From positions 62,001 through 126,000 of the forward strand of contig JANQBS010000057.1 of the NCBI GenBank assembly GCA_033085395.1: a stretch of DNA of 64,000 nt. Direction: 5' to 3'. Within the stretch, counting starts at the first letter, position 1; each line of letters begins with the position of its first letter. Positions 47,387-58,704 of the stretch are shown here, piece by piece. The notes beneath the pieces were generated by a model. That model made no database searches. It was not told the DNA's origin and saw nothing but the letters and a program-made list of their open reading frames with translations. Position numbers and translations under genes: made by a program. The stretch is from Xanthoparmelia taractica. Lineage: Eukaryota; Ascomycota; Lecanoromycetes; Lecanorales; Parmeliaceae.

Positions 47387-49347
47387 ATGGGTTCATACGG
47401 CGACTTCGACCTCCAAGATTGGCTCGAGTCCCGTCGATACCATCACACAGACTTTTCCATGCCTCTTCTTGCATCTGCTGTCAAGGCCAGTAATTTGAAG
47501 GTCATTGTTGTGATTCCTGCCCGTGAAGTTGCAAACACTATTGCAGGCATTATCCTAGAAACAATCAACCCATTGAAATTGGCGGGCATTGTCACTTCTG
47601 TTATTGCAATCGACAACAAGTCCGTCGATAAGACAGGCGCCGTGGCAGCTGCTCATGGTGCCTCTGTTCTCCAGCGAGCGGAAATTGCCTCTGAATTAGG
47701 TCCTTCGCAAGGAAAAGGCGATGCCATGTGGCGCGCTTTACAGGTCACAGATGGGGATGTCATAGCATTCCTGGACGGAGACACAGCGGATCCAAGCCCA
47801 GCACATTTGCTCGGCATCTTGGGACCGTTAATCATGGATGAGAATATCCAGATGGTTAGGGGCTGTTTTGACCGGCCCTTCAAACAACCCAATGGCGAAT
47901 ACCGCCCACACGAAGGCGGCCGGGTGACCGAGCTTGTGGCGAGACCGCTGCTGAATATCCATTTCCCACAACTTGCAGGATTCAGGCAGCCGCTGGCGGG
48001 AGAATTCGCCGCACGCCGATCGTTGCTGGTGAAGCTGCACTTTCCAGTTGGGTATGGAGTGGAGATTGGTACGCTGATCGATACATGGCGGATGGTAGGT
48101 CTGGAGGGCCTGGCGGAGGTGGATTTGGGGACGAGACAGAGTGAGCTTCTCAGACGACGATGCTATGTTCGACGCTGATAGTCGTGACAGACAACCATAA
48201 GCCGCTTAGAGAATTGGGGATGTTAGCCTTCGCAGTAACCAGTACGCTTGAAAGAAGATTGGGACGCGGGAGTAGATGTGGGGTTAAGATGTGGTTGCCC
48301 TGGGAAGGAGAGTACAAGAATGTTCCAAGCCTGGAGAGGCTACCGGTGACAGAGTACTTGAGGCATGCAAACAGGGTATGTGACCAAATCAAAGGTCGAC
48401 TGGATGGCTGATGCCAATGATGTAGATGACTCCTCCCCTTGACGCTATGCATTACTGGCCACACACAGCTTTCATCAACATCGAAGCTGTCAAAAATTTC
48501 CGTGACATTGGCGGCTATGCCGTGTCATGCGGTATCTCCGTGCGCCGCAAGTTGGTATATCGGAGCGGATATCTGGATGACTTGACTGAAGAAGGCCAAT
48601 TGCAAATCCAGAAATTGGGCATTGAGAAGATATTCGATCTGCGGAGCTTTTTGGAAGTCGCTCGCTCGAAGAAAGAGGGTGGTCAGTACGAAGGCTGGTT
48701 AGCATCGTCCGATGGACCAGAGAGGATTGTGGCTCCTGTTTTCCGCGATGAGGACTTTGCTCCAGAAGCTTTGGCGGTACGATTCAAGGACTATGCCAGC
48801 CAAGGCACCAAGGCAAGATCCTTCTCACGAATGTAACCCCGGAGACTGACTGCAGTAGGGGTTTGAGAAGGCCTATCATTCCATCCTTCTCAACTCCGGA
48901 CCGGCCATCAAAGCAATCCTTCGTCATCTCGGCAGCTCCTCTCCTACGCCCATAGTCATCAATTGCACGGCAGGCAAAGATCGCACTGGTGTCGTCGTCA
49001 TGATCATTCTGCTACTCGCCGGCTGCTCCGCTGAGACAGTAGCCGAGGAGTACCACTTGAGCGAGCAAGGGCTGGGGCCATCTTGGAAGGGCGAAGCTGT
49101 TGGTCGGTTGTTGAGACATCCGGTCTTCAAAGGGTCTGACAGCCATGGTATTTTCAGGATGGTGGGTGCGAGGGAGGAAGTTATGAGAGCTGTGGTAATG
49201 ATGATGGAGAGACTGTGGGGTGGGGTAGAAGGATTCTTGCGTGAGGTGGTTGGAGTAGACGAGGGTACCATGGAGCGGGCAAGGGATAACCTGAGAGACG
49301 TGGATGGAGGATCGTGGCTGATGGTTTCCAGACCTGGGACGCCTTAG
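47387..49347 (+). CDS. Fused glucosyl-3-phosphoglycerate synthase and tyrosine-phosphatase-type domain
   Basis: Four exons (47387-48140, 48191-48375, 48426-48812, 48859-49347) read one frame of 604 aa. Residues 1-313 match GpgS (GT81), which transfers glucose to 3-phosphoglycerate: IPAREVANTI, a GPSQGKGDAMWRAL loop, LDGDT with the metal-binding DxD at 130-132, FDRPF, GGRVTELVARPLLN, QPLAGEFAARR and VGYGVEIGTLID. Its length is near the bacterial enzyme (about 320 aa). Residues 314-604 match the tyrosine/dual-specificity phosphatase family: NFRDIGGY, VYRSGYL, and CTAGKDRTG with Cys478 and Arg484 of the CX5R site. The intron joining the halves is 50 nt, GT-AG and phase 0. As separate genes they would be only 14 nt apart. 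The last intron is GC-AG (48813-48858). Likely role: making glucosylglycerate, with the second half removing the phosphate (inference). Confidence 0.87.
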
Positions 49348-50117
49348 GACTTGACCTTGATGATGCGACTTTGAGTGATGCATTTAATTAATCAACACTA
49401 TCTGTGTAATGAAAATGCTCGATAAGTTACATGTATTATCGTTTACCCGCGACGTAGAACCCTATCTCGTTTCAATACCTTACACAGTAACGATACCATG
49501 CTGCAGCATCTCCAATCTCTTATGCACACTTCGCCTTCTTCAGGGAGGTATGAGCACACGACCACAACTCATCCACCATACACTGCGGATGACCAGGAGC
49601 CATGAAGGCATCCAAAGCTATACGCACAGTGGAGAAGCTGACACACCATATATGAGCACACTCTGGGGCTAACTCGGTAATGAAAAGGGGTTTATATTTT
49701 CTAGCCTATAGTTTTACATCACGTTTCCATTGCTCAGCACGCTCATTTGCCTTAAAAGGTTGGTTTGATGATGGTTGAAGAATACCTTGGTCATGAATAC
49801 TCTGATTCAGGCCCATGGTGGGTGGGGAGGACATGTATCCATATGCATATTCGTGATTCATCACCTATCTACTTTATCCAGCTAGATCACACGCATCCAA
49901 CTCGCCCATTCCGCTATGACAGAGCTATGTAGAAAGAAAAGAAGGGCTAGAGACCTCATCACCATGACATCTGCAGCCATTCATCTTCCTCATATCACGT
50001 CCCTCATCTCATCATTGATCATTCTTAGATGCTCATGCTCATGCTCATGGCCGTGCCCTGCTCATATATTCCCTGGCCTCAGCATTCAACCTTCTTCACA
50101 GATGGCCGGTCTGTATA
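49348..50117. other. Convergent spacer
   Basis: This 0.77-kb stretch lies between 3' ends of the GpgS-phosphatase gene (plus) and the DUF8035-like gene (minus). A GCTCAT hexamer occurs about four times near 50031-50049. No gene is seen. Confidence 0.5.
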
Positions 50118-52400
50118 TCAACGATATCTGCGCGGCGGTGGACCACGGTCGTAGATGATTTCCCTTTCTATCACACGCTCTTCGTCCCACGGTGCTGCTG
50201 CTGGCGGAAGAGCCAGTGGCCTCCGGGGTCGCTCGATGAATTCGCGCTCAGCTTGGATCTCACGGATGCGTTCGCGGCGATCACGTCTGATGTCTTCGGT
50301 GAGTTCGACCAGGCGGAGAACGTCCTCCTGTGGGGGTAGCCGTTATTAGGAGGGTTACTGGAGAGAGTAGAGGGAGGAAGAAGACAGGTACTTACGTAGC
50401 GCAGATACTCCATTACATAATAGAACTCGTCAGTCTCCTCGAATTCATAGCCAACCTCCTTGATAGCTTCCTCGCTGACGAGATCTTTTGTAATTTCCGT
50501 CCACATTCTATCCTTTTTGGATTTCAACGCCTCAAATCGCCTTCCTTTGTCTCTGTTGTCGATAATAGCGAGATCACGAACGTCCTCTTCTTCCCGGCGC
50601 TCGCTGCGACGGACACCATCTAGGGCGCGGCGACCACCAGTCTCGCGTTCGAAGACGATGTCTTGGTCATAGTGCTGACCGTTACGGGAGCCACTGTGGT
50701 TACCAATGTCAGTCAAGGTACACTTAAGATGATACTATGGCCCACCTCTGACGAATCTCAATCCGCTCGTCACGCACAGGTGCTGGAGACGGAGATCGTG
50801 GGCGAGGTGGAGTCCTTGTGCGTGGCGCATCGCGCTGGAAGACAATGTCTTCGTCGTAATAGCGGCCGTTACGAGTACCACTGTGAAAAGACGTTAGTAT
50901 GCTATAGAGCTAACACTCTGCTGGTACGCTGAACTTGCCTCTGACGAATCTCAATTCGCTCGTCACGCACTGGAGGTGGAGAAGGGGACTTTGGAGGTGG
51001 AGGGGTTCTCGCACGTGGTGGTTCGGGTGCCCGCTCGAAACCTAAGTGCTGTAAGCATGTGAGTGGCTAATAGTCAAAAGCAGCGTACCATGGTCTATAT
51101 GGCGGTGATGCGTTATAATTTCCTGGACGATTGGTGGAGCTCGTACGGGTCCCAGGTCTCGGACGGGTTCCGGCTCTCGGACAGGCATAGGTTCAGGTTC
51201 AGGTTCCGGAGAAGGAGACTTCTCGTTGCGCCTGATAATGATTTGATCCTCATGTCGGCCTTTGTACTCGTCATGCCGGAAGATAACATCGTCGTAATTC
51301 CGTTCTCTGGATTTCTCGCGGGGTTTCTCACGAGGCCTTTCTCGCTCTCTCTCGCCTCGCCGTATGATTATATCTTCTTCCCGAAAGCCGCCTCTAGACC
51401 CTGCCCTGGAACGACCTTCGTCACGGCGGACAAGAACTTGCTCATCTTCCCTGAAACCTCTAGAATCTGCCCTGGATCGACCCTCGTCGCGGCGAACAAT
51501 GATCTGCTCATTTTCCCTGAAGTCGCCTCTCGACCTTGCGCGTGGTCGTTCTCGTTCACCACTGCTGATAGTAAGACTCTCCCTTTCATAGCTTGCTGCC
51601 CGCGGCCTTCGCCTGTCACGATCTGAGATGATGATCTCTTCTTTTTCAAACCCCCTTTCTCTCTCCCTAGGCGGTCCCCGAGACCTCTCATCCCTCTTGA
51701 TGATGATCTCCTCATCTCTGAAATCCCTCTCTCGTGGTCTCTCCCTCTCCTTCTCGTCCCGTCTGATAATGATCTCCTCCTCCCTATAGTCCCTCTCGCG
51801 GGGTCTCTCCCTCTCTCTTTCCCTAACAGATATCTCCGTCCTTGCCGGACTAGGTTCCCTTGCCACAGGCGCCCGAAAGACGTACTCCTCTCGTTCCTGG
51901 CGAACCTGCTGCGGCGGTAGGGGTGCTGGCTCCGCTCGACGATACACGAACTCTTCCCTCTCTGTCGCCAGAGGAGCACCCCTAGGCCTGTAGGTTATCT
52001 CGCGATCGATTTCCTCCCTTTCCACGAAATCCCTCTCTCGGGGTCTCTCACGCTGTCTAGGAGAACCTCTAGCAACAATTACCTCATCCTCCACAAACTC
52101 CCTCTCGCGTGGTTTCTCCTTCTCTCTTACCCCTCTGGCAATGATTACCTCGTCCGTTCCGACTTCTCTGCGTCGTGGTCTCTCACGTGAGCGTTCTCTA
52201 CTATCTTGGCGTAGGACTAGTGGACCAGCATCCCGCCGGCCGTAGTCCTCTCGAAGGAAATCTGGTTCCCGCTCTGGGGCTCGCCGACGCTCCCGTATCT
52301 CAATCTCTTCGTCATATACAGTACGTCGGCCATGGTCTCTGGGTGCATAGTAATCGCGTTCCTCGTAGAGCTCACTCGCATCGTAGCCTCGGCGTGACAT
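50118..52400 (-). CDS. DUF8035-like Arg/Glu-repeat protein
   Basis: Exons 52400-51089, 51041-50939, 50880-50746, 50693-50396 and 50327-50118 (introns 47, 58, 52, 68 nt) give 685 aa. The large first exon encodes many degenerate repeats of the type RERDFRDEEIIIKRDE, an extremely charged, probably helical or disordered region. Then come Pro-rich modules ending RDERIEIRQ, one of which is an exon duplication. The C-terminal globular part (ALKSKKDRMWTEITKDLVS, GYEFEETDEFYYVMEYLRYEDVLRLVELTEDI) is the conserved element of fungal DUF8035 proteins, of unknown function. The intron at 50881-50938 uses a GC donor in a strong AG-GCAAGT context. The ATG was chosen at MSRRGYDASELYEERDYY; an in-frame ATG 27 codons upstream exists but precedes non-conserved-looking sequence. 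Confidence 0.83.
50746..51041 (-). repeat. Tandem exon duplication inside the DUF8035-like gene
   Basis: Exon 51041-50939 and exon 50880-50746 end in the same coding sequence (P.PVRDERIEIRQ plus AG) and share a Pro/Arg-rich stretch. Exons starting at 50880 and 50693 both open SG[TS]RNG..YD.DIVF. Introns following both RIEIRQ copies have the same phase. One donor is GC, the other GT. Confidence 0.8.
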
Positions 52401-54108
52401 GTTGATCTTTGTGTGACTTTTCGGGACGTGAGGTAGCAAACCTCCTTGAGCTGGACGTGATGGGTAGATGCTTCTGAACAAGTGTGGAAAAGGTTCAAGG
52501 CATGGTAGTCATCATACGCACGGTGACGGGATAATTGAAAATTCTGCGTAGTTGAGTGAAAGGAGGGGTGCAAGTGGGCAGTTGCTTGGCGTAGAGGTCC
52601 TGCCTGATTGGCTATTTGGCAGGAGAGGACTTCATTGCGGTGAGTCGGTTGTGATTGTGGCCGAGTATATTTGGTCTAGGAAACCCAATGCTATACGACG
52701 TCATTACAGGGCAGGGTGGGTGTCAGCGCTTAAAATCTTCTACATGAGGCAGAGAAATACTGTAAATGGTAACAATACTAGGTGTTTACGGTCATTTGGG
52801 AATACTTAGTGGAATTTTCATCCTTGGGATCGAGGAAGTGGTTCGTCGAAGAAAATGTTCGGCCAAGGCCAACCAACTCATTAGGCTAAGTCTCACAATG
52901 TATGGCCTCTTCGTCCAAAGGCAGTCCACCCGGAAATTATGCCACATGGATCTCTGCTTGATCCACCAGCTGCGAGAGTATATTCGGCCAATTAGGATAT
53001 CAAAGGCACACTTAACAATACTAAACACCTCATATCCGATTTACCGGCAGTACCCTCAAGAAACAAATTGATTCGAACGAAAAAGGCTAGATCCACGAAC
53101 AGAGCTCCTGGTCACGAATAGATCCAGGGTTTCATGCCATTCAGACCATCCCGGAAATCTATGCCTTTGAAGGACGTATGCCATAGCGCAGACGGCACAC
53201 GTGTCAGGTCCACGGGATGCTGCAACGTATATGAATTCGTCCGGTGAGCTGGCTCCCAAGCTTTCCAGTAGCCTAAAGCACGGTCGAGCGGCCCCAGATC
53301 CAATCCCACGTTGCCGGATCAACAGGGCAGTGACCAAGCATACACATTGTTGTCTGTCACTAGTGGAGAGTGTTACTTCTTCAGCAAACATTCAGGAAAT
53401 CTTTCCAGTCTCATCAAGACGCGATTGAGAAGAGAAAGATGCGAGCAAAGATCTGCTGTATACGGTGTCCAAGGCCATCAGGTAGGGGTATAACACGCGA
53501 GTCATAAAAGCAGGGCGAGATCAGACATCCTCCCATTAGTGGTGGTCGTTAACCATAGCATACAAACAATCTTGAAAGAATATCCAGCCTCTCCAAATGC
53601 CTCCGGCCTCCTTGTAAGTCGAGCGCGGTCCTTGCATGCACGCTAGCCATGAAACATTCACCCGAGTAGAAGTACGCATCCGGCATGAACAAACGACATT
53701 GCGCATATACATGATGTAGGATCCGACATGTCAAGCAAACCAGCATTGGACCATGAGGACATTCTGTGACTGGACCTCAAGCTATCAATGGCCTATTATG
53801 GCTTAAAATGAGTAGAGTCTCGACCATAGAGACAACCAGGGAGATCCAGGGTCTTGTTGTCCAACAGGTAAAAATGCAGAAACTGCTCACTCAATGATCC
53901 GTTTGGTGATGGTCTCAACATCTGGATACCAAATAAAAGAAGAGATATTTGGGCCAGAAAGGGCACCCCCAATGTGACGACCACAAGGGGGATTTGAATG
54001 TCCAAGTGCCAAGTATTTTGGTGAGTTCAACGCCATAGATTTTCCCTGAAGATGAGGACAAAGGAGGTTGCGGCCAGGATCTGGTAAGGTTACGGAGATA
54101 ATGGCATT
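52401..54108. other. Intergenic, no gene seen
   Basis: This 1.7-kb stretch lies between two minus-strand genes. Frames of 60-111 codons (for example 53056-53391 minus) lack domains and splice support. The part near 52.4-52.7 kb is presumably the promoter of the DUF8035-like gene. Confidence 0.42.
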
Positions 54109-55410
54109 TTATCTTCGAGTACGACGTTCCTCACGGATAGGCTCGGTCCTGTAGCCATCTCTCATTTGGGGGGAATCACGGGGGTCGTATCCACGGGGCA
54201 CAACTCCGGAAGGAGTAAAAGACCCACCTCTACCAGACTGGAGGGGTGGTATCGATGAAAGGTAATCATAGGCTCTAGGATCATCCACAGCTCCATGCAT
54301 TGACGCATCCCCAGGCGAGCTCACGTACGAAGGATAGCCAGGTATGGTTCTAGGATCCGGACGTGTGTCTAATCTGGGGTCCCTAGGGTCCATCCTTGGG
54401 TCTCTGGGATCCATCCTGAGATCTCTCGGATCCAGCCTCGGGTCTCTGGGATCCAACCTAGGATCCCTGGGATCCATCCTGGTGTCCCTAGGATCTGCTC
54501 TGGAATACACCCCCCTGGGTTCCTCTCTGGGGTCCCTGTATCCTGCACTTGGATATGTGGGTGCTGGCCTGTATGAAGAGCCTGCATTGGTATACTCATC
54601 TCCGTAGGTGTAATTCGACTCATTGGTGCTCGGTCTGATGGAAGCCAGATGCCCTGGGGTCATGTATCCTGATGTTGCTGGATAGCTTGGGCCTGGTTGA
54701 TAGCTGGATGCAGACGGATACACAGATGGATATGCAGCAGGTCCAGCCCCAGAGGAATATGCAGGCTGTGGAGGAGGCACCGCGTATGTTGGTTGGGATG
54801 GGAAACTTTCTGGATATGAAGGATCTTCTGCACCTGTTCTCGACTCCTGGAGCTGACGGGTCTTGGATTCTCCGTAGGATATATCTAAAAGCGTTTTAGT
54901 TACGGAGCTTGTGGGACCAGCTGACGATCTCACCTTGGCCCCTTTTTCTCATCTCACGGTTCTCCGCGGCGTATGAATTGGACAGTTCGATTAAGTCATC
55001 TAACATTTTCTGTTGATAGTCACAGTGTATCAGTAAAAGATCGTAGCGGCAGCTTTAAGAGGTCGAACTGACTGATGTGAACGGTCGGACCGCAGTGATA
55101 ACATAACCGCTATTTCCCTGGATGGATGTCAGCTAAAAACATCGTGTCGCTAGCAAGCGCGTCGTCGAACATTGTAGGTTGAGGGCCTCGAGTAAGCCTC
55201 GGGTCCAAGGTATTTGCAGATCTCGCGCTGCAAGACTTCGCGATGAATGCCCTCGCCACTAACGAAAAACTCATTCAAGGCATCTTGCCTCTGCTTGGAT
55301 GGTCTTGGTCTTTCTCTCTGGGGGGCAGGAGCAGGTTCCTCGCGGCCTCCTCTATCTCCTCTTCGACGATCACGATCGTCTCGAGGGTCACGGTCGCCTC
55401 GACGGGACAT
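54109..55410 (-). CDS. RfeG-like putative transcription regulator
   Basis: Exons 55410-55171, 55117-55073, 55009-54934 and 54884-54109 (introns 53, 45-nt second exon, 63, 49 nt introns) give 378 aa. After a basic Arg/Asp-rich start (MSRRGDRDPRDDRDRRRG) comes a conserved block, LNEFFVSGEGIHREVLQREI and CKYLGPEAYSRP, continuing over two small exons to GYVITAVRPFTS and MLDDLIELSNSYAAENREM. This block matches the fungal RfeG transcription-factor family as I remember it. The C-terminal two thirds are disordered, rich in Tyr/Pro/Ser, with a heptad array DPRD[PTL]R[ML] about seven times (see the separate repeat) and an Arg-rich end (EERRTRR). Direct DNA binding is not shown by a known fold here, so the regulatory role is inferred from the family name. 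Confidence 0.78.
54370..54500 (-). repeat. 21-nt coding repeat (DPRDxR[ML] heptads)
   Basis: Six to seven imperfect copies of a 21-nt unit (GGATCC/GGGTCC-rich on plus) encode consecutive heptads with Asp-Pro-Arg-Asp cores in the RfeG-like protein. Confidence 0.88.
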
Positions 55411-58400
55411 AGCTGGACTACGGGAGGTATATGTCTCAAGTAATTCTGGCCTTGCTCACAGCAGAGAGTGGGATGGAAAGAAGAAAGGAGATCTTAAAAA
55501 TTGATTCCGAAGGCTGGCAAGGCTGACTGACCCAAAACGCGATGTTTTTGTTAGGCAGCGAAGGTCCAGTGGCCTAGGTGGTTATCCCGGTATTTGGCGT
55601 CCTTGTGGCAAGTCCGCCAGCTGGCTCCTGATCACAGTAGATGGATGAAGGAAGGGTTTCCTGTTTCGAGGTGAGAGACGAAGGGGATGGAGAGGGAAAA
55701 ATGATGAAGGAAGGATTGTTTCTGAAAAGAGGTGGCAGTGCCTTGGTGGGGTAGTATCAATTTAGCGTCTGTCTAGTCTTGCCGTCCCAATCTACGGAGT
55801 ACTTCTGGTGCTTGAAAACGACGTTGAGTTGTTACCTATCGCAAAGCACCTCAGTCATGGAGAGAGAAATTTGACTTTGATGCTACAGAAGAGAGAGACT
55901 CAAAGAAAGAGCAGGGTTGGGCTGGAATCATGGCACTCTACTTGAAAGACCCGACAAGGTCGCTGCGTGTCACTGCATTGCGGCCTGAGTGCGCTCGGAC
56001 ATGTTAACAATCACCATACTCCTAATGGGTTATCATACATAACAGGCTAGCCAGATTGCCAGACTAAAATATTACAGCCCAATTGAAGCTCTGGTCCGAA
56101 TCATCTTTCCATCTACGCTATCAGGTCCGCCAGGACAAGATCTTGCTTCTGTCTCTGCTGTCTCTGTTCATACTCCGAGCTTGTGCGTGTGGCTGCCTGG
56201 CCGTTTGCTCCTTCCCCATGCGATGCGTGACTGCTATGCGGTCCGTCGACTGAGGTACGGGGCGGCAGCTTGTCGATTGCTTCGCCGCAATGAAGCGAGG
56301 AGGGGGCGACGATACAGCCTGGGACGAGGTGGGAGCGGGCCAGAGAGTCTATTCCTCAATGACAAGTATTAGTTTGGCAAAATAAGGACAACTCACGCCG
56401 GTCGATCGCTGAGGACGGCCAATCGGGTCTTGTTGGTGCGGTCAACGCTATCCTCCATCGAGATCTCTCAAGTCAGGAGGCGGTGGAGTTGAAATTGGTC
56501 GACGGACTCTTTGAAGCGGTAGCAGGAGATATGGAGCTGTCAAGGTGCCGACTCGAAGATATGAGATGTAGAGCTTTACCAGATGTGGTGATTTTCGGTA
56601 TATTAAACGAGGGATTTTGAGATGTGGAGGCAGGGGCTGCGGCGAATAATTAATCAGATGCACTAGCACTCTCATTTTCCAAAAATGAGATACAAGGTAC
56701 GAAGTCGGTTCTCAAACGACACTGGCCACCGGAGGAATTGAACGGAGATTTAATTTTCTGAGACAGCACAATCCCTGTTCAAGGCTATTAATATGTGATG
56801 TCCGAGGGTCAAATGTTTCCTTCAAGAGTCGCTTAGTGCGACGCTAAAGCGTTTGAAGTCTTTTTTACCTTACCTTGCCTTCTGAAGACCTTAGCCGCTG
56901 AGGACGGGCTGACGCCTCCAAAACGTGCGGTCGTATCAGAGGGGAAATATCGGGCTCTTCTGGCAGCGAGGTGACATCATTTTCATTCGGACGCCGAGAG
57001 CAAGCTCAACAAGAGTCTAGAGCTCTTACACAAGGCAGCGACATACACAATGCTGTGCAGCAAGGAATCTACGAAGTGTAGACTAGTTTTCCATTGGCGC
57101 TTGAGCATGATGGGGCCCCTGACCTCCCTTTCAAGCTCACTGCGATCAGAGCTCGTTACAGGCTTTGGTTTTGAATCTCTTGGGCTTATCGCTGTGGCAC
57201 CGAGAGGCTGAAGCTGGGTTGACAGACATTAACCACGAAATGTGGTGCACTAGGTCGAATTTTCGAATCCAGTGGAGACTGGAAAGGTCACACAAGACGC
57301 TACGACTTTTGTAGTATGAGGCTCCCAGATATGGCATTGGGCTACTCAAACTGACTAGTGCGTGGATATAATAGGTAATGTTCGACATAAGCAATTGAAA
57401 CAGGATGAGATTGAGGCAACAGTCAGATTGTGGTATGTGGGAATCACGGGTAGGCGCCATGCTGGAACGGAAACGGTCCACTCTAGTCTTCTATGAGCTA
57501 CAGACCGCATCAATCTACTAAGTGATTGTTTATACCTTGGGATGACAAACGAGAAAGGTCGAAATTTTTAGATACAAATCCGCTTCGGTCAATACACCTT
57601 CATGAATGAATGATGGATCTCAGAAAGCAACCATAAAGAAATAATAGTATAGGTCGAGCTATATCGGCATCGGGTTCTTTTCCATTCACTCGTCACTATC
57701 CAAAGCCGCTCTGTCGATTCCTAATACGATGCCTCGGGACATTCTTGTGGGAAATTGGTCACTTGGCGTATTGACGCTCTTCAGGGGTTCGAGGCAATGT
57801 CAGGTAGCCAATCGACCACCATCCACGCCATGGGCACGCTGACTGACCTACTCATGAATGCGGCGTTGAGCTGGTCTGAGGAGCTACGCTACTGGTGAAG
57901 TCAGGCGACGACAAATGGTTTACAAAGTTCGGGACCTAGTGGACAACAAAATTGTAGCTCAAGATGTCCGTCGCTCTCATCAAGCCTTTCAGAGTCAGTA
58001 TCCAGTATGGAAAGAGAATATAAGAGACCTTATAAGAGAAAAAGGTCATGCATCGAGGGGTTCGTCGTTCCGACAGAACATTCGGCAATGCTGAGAGCTA
58101 AGGTACCCCATTGGATCTAACGTTACCTGGCACTACTCCACAAAGCCTCTCTGTATTGCAATTAGTATTCTGTAGGCATCATCCAACCCATGCTAGAGTT
58201 TAAATATTTAGCTGTCTGTTTCAGGCCCTCAGGACTAGAGACGTGTAAAAGCGTCAAAACAGAGTTGGATAGGCACAGAGGTAAACATTGTTTTTACAGC
58301 TTCGTAGGATAGTAGGTTTTAATCAAGCGAGCTAGCAACCATAGCTCTAAAGTACCATAACATTCATCACCAGATGTCGGTTGCGTGGTTCCAGCAGCAC

Positions 58401-58704
58401 GCTTATGCGTCACATCATCCTTAAGATACCAATCTAGAAGCCAGGATAGCACTTCGCCCATTCATCGCCATACTCAGGTGAGACTTGTTGGAAGATGGCT
58501 CGTTTTCCGCTCGTGCGAAAGGATAAATAAAGCGCAGTAGCTTATCGCCGGTCCTGCGGCATTCAACCCACCGCAACCAAGTGCTGACCTATTCGCCAAG
58601 GTGTGCAAGAGAAAGGCGACGGAGGGGGAGGGTGGAAACCGCCCACGATTGGCGCAGGAGCTGATCGAGGCTCGAGTTCAAGCCTAATTTCGCCAGGGTG
58701 AGCA
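55411..58704. other. Gene-poor 3.3-kb region
   Basis: This is the longest stretch without a supportable gene. Frames at 56181-56372, 56448-56675 and 57146-57481 have no domain, intron or repeat support. No terminal repeats or transposase-like sequence are seen. An arm resembling a tRNA T-loop near 57257 has no matching cloverleaf. Confidence 0.45.

Noticed and set aside
48426..49347. Phosphatase as an independent gene downstream of GpgS
   Set aside because: Only 14 nt would separate the two coding regions, and a clean phase-0 50-nt intron joins them; kept as a fusion pending transcript data.
51063..51626. Plus-strand 187-codon open frame
   Set aside because: It is the shadow of the Arg/Glu repeat exon on the minus strand; composition is repeat-driven.
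57240..57275. tRNA T-arm-like sequence around TTCGAATCC
   Set aside because: No acceptor stem, D-arm or anticodon arm could be paired at the right distances.
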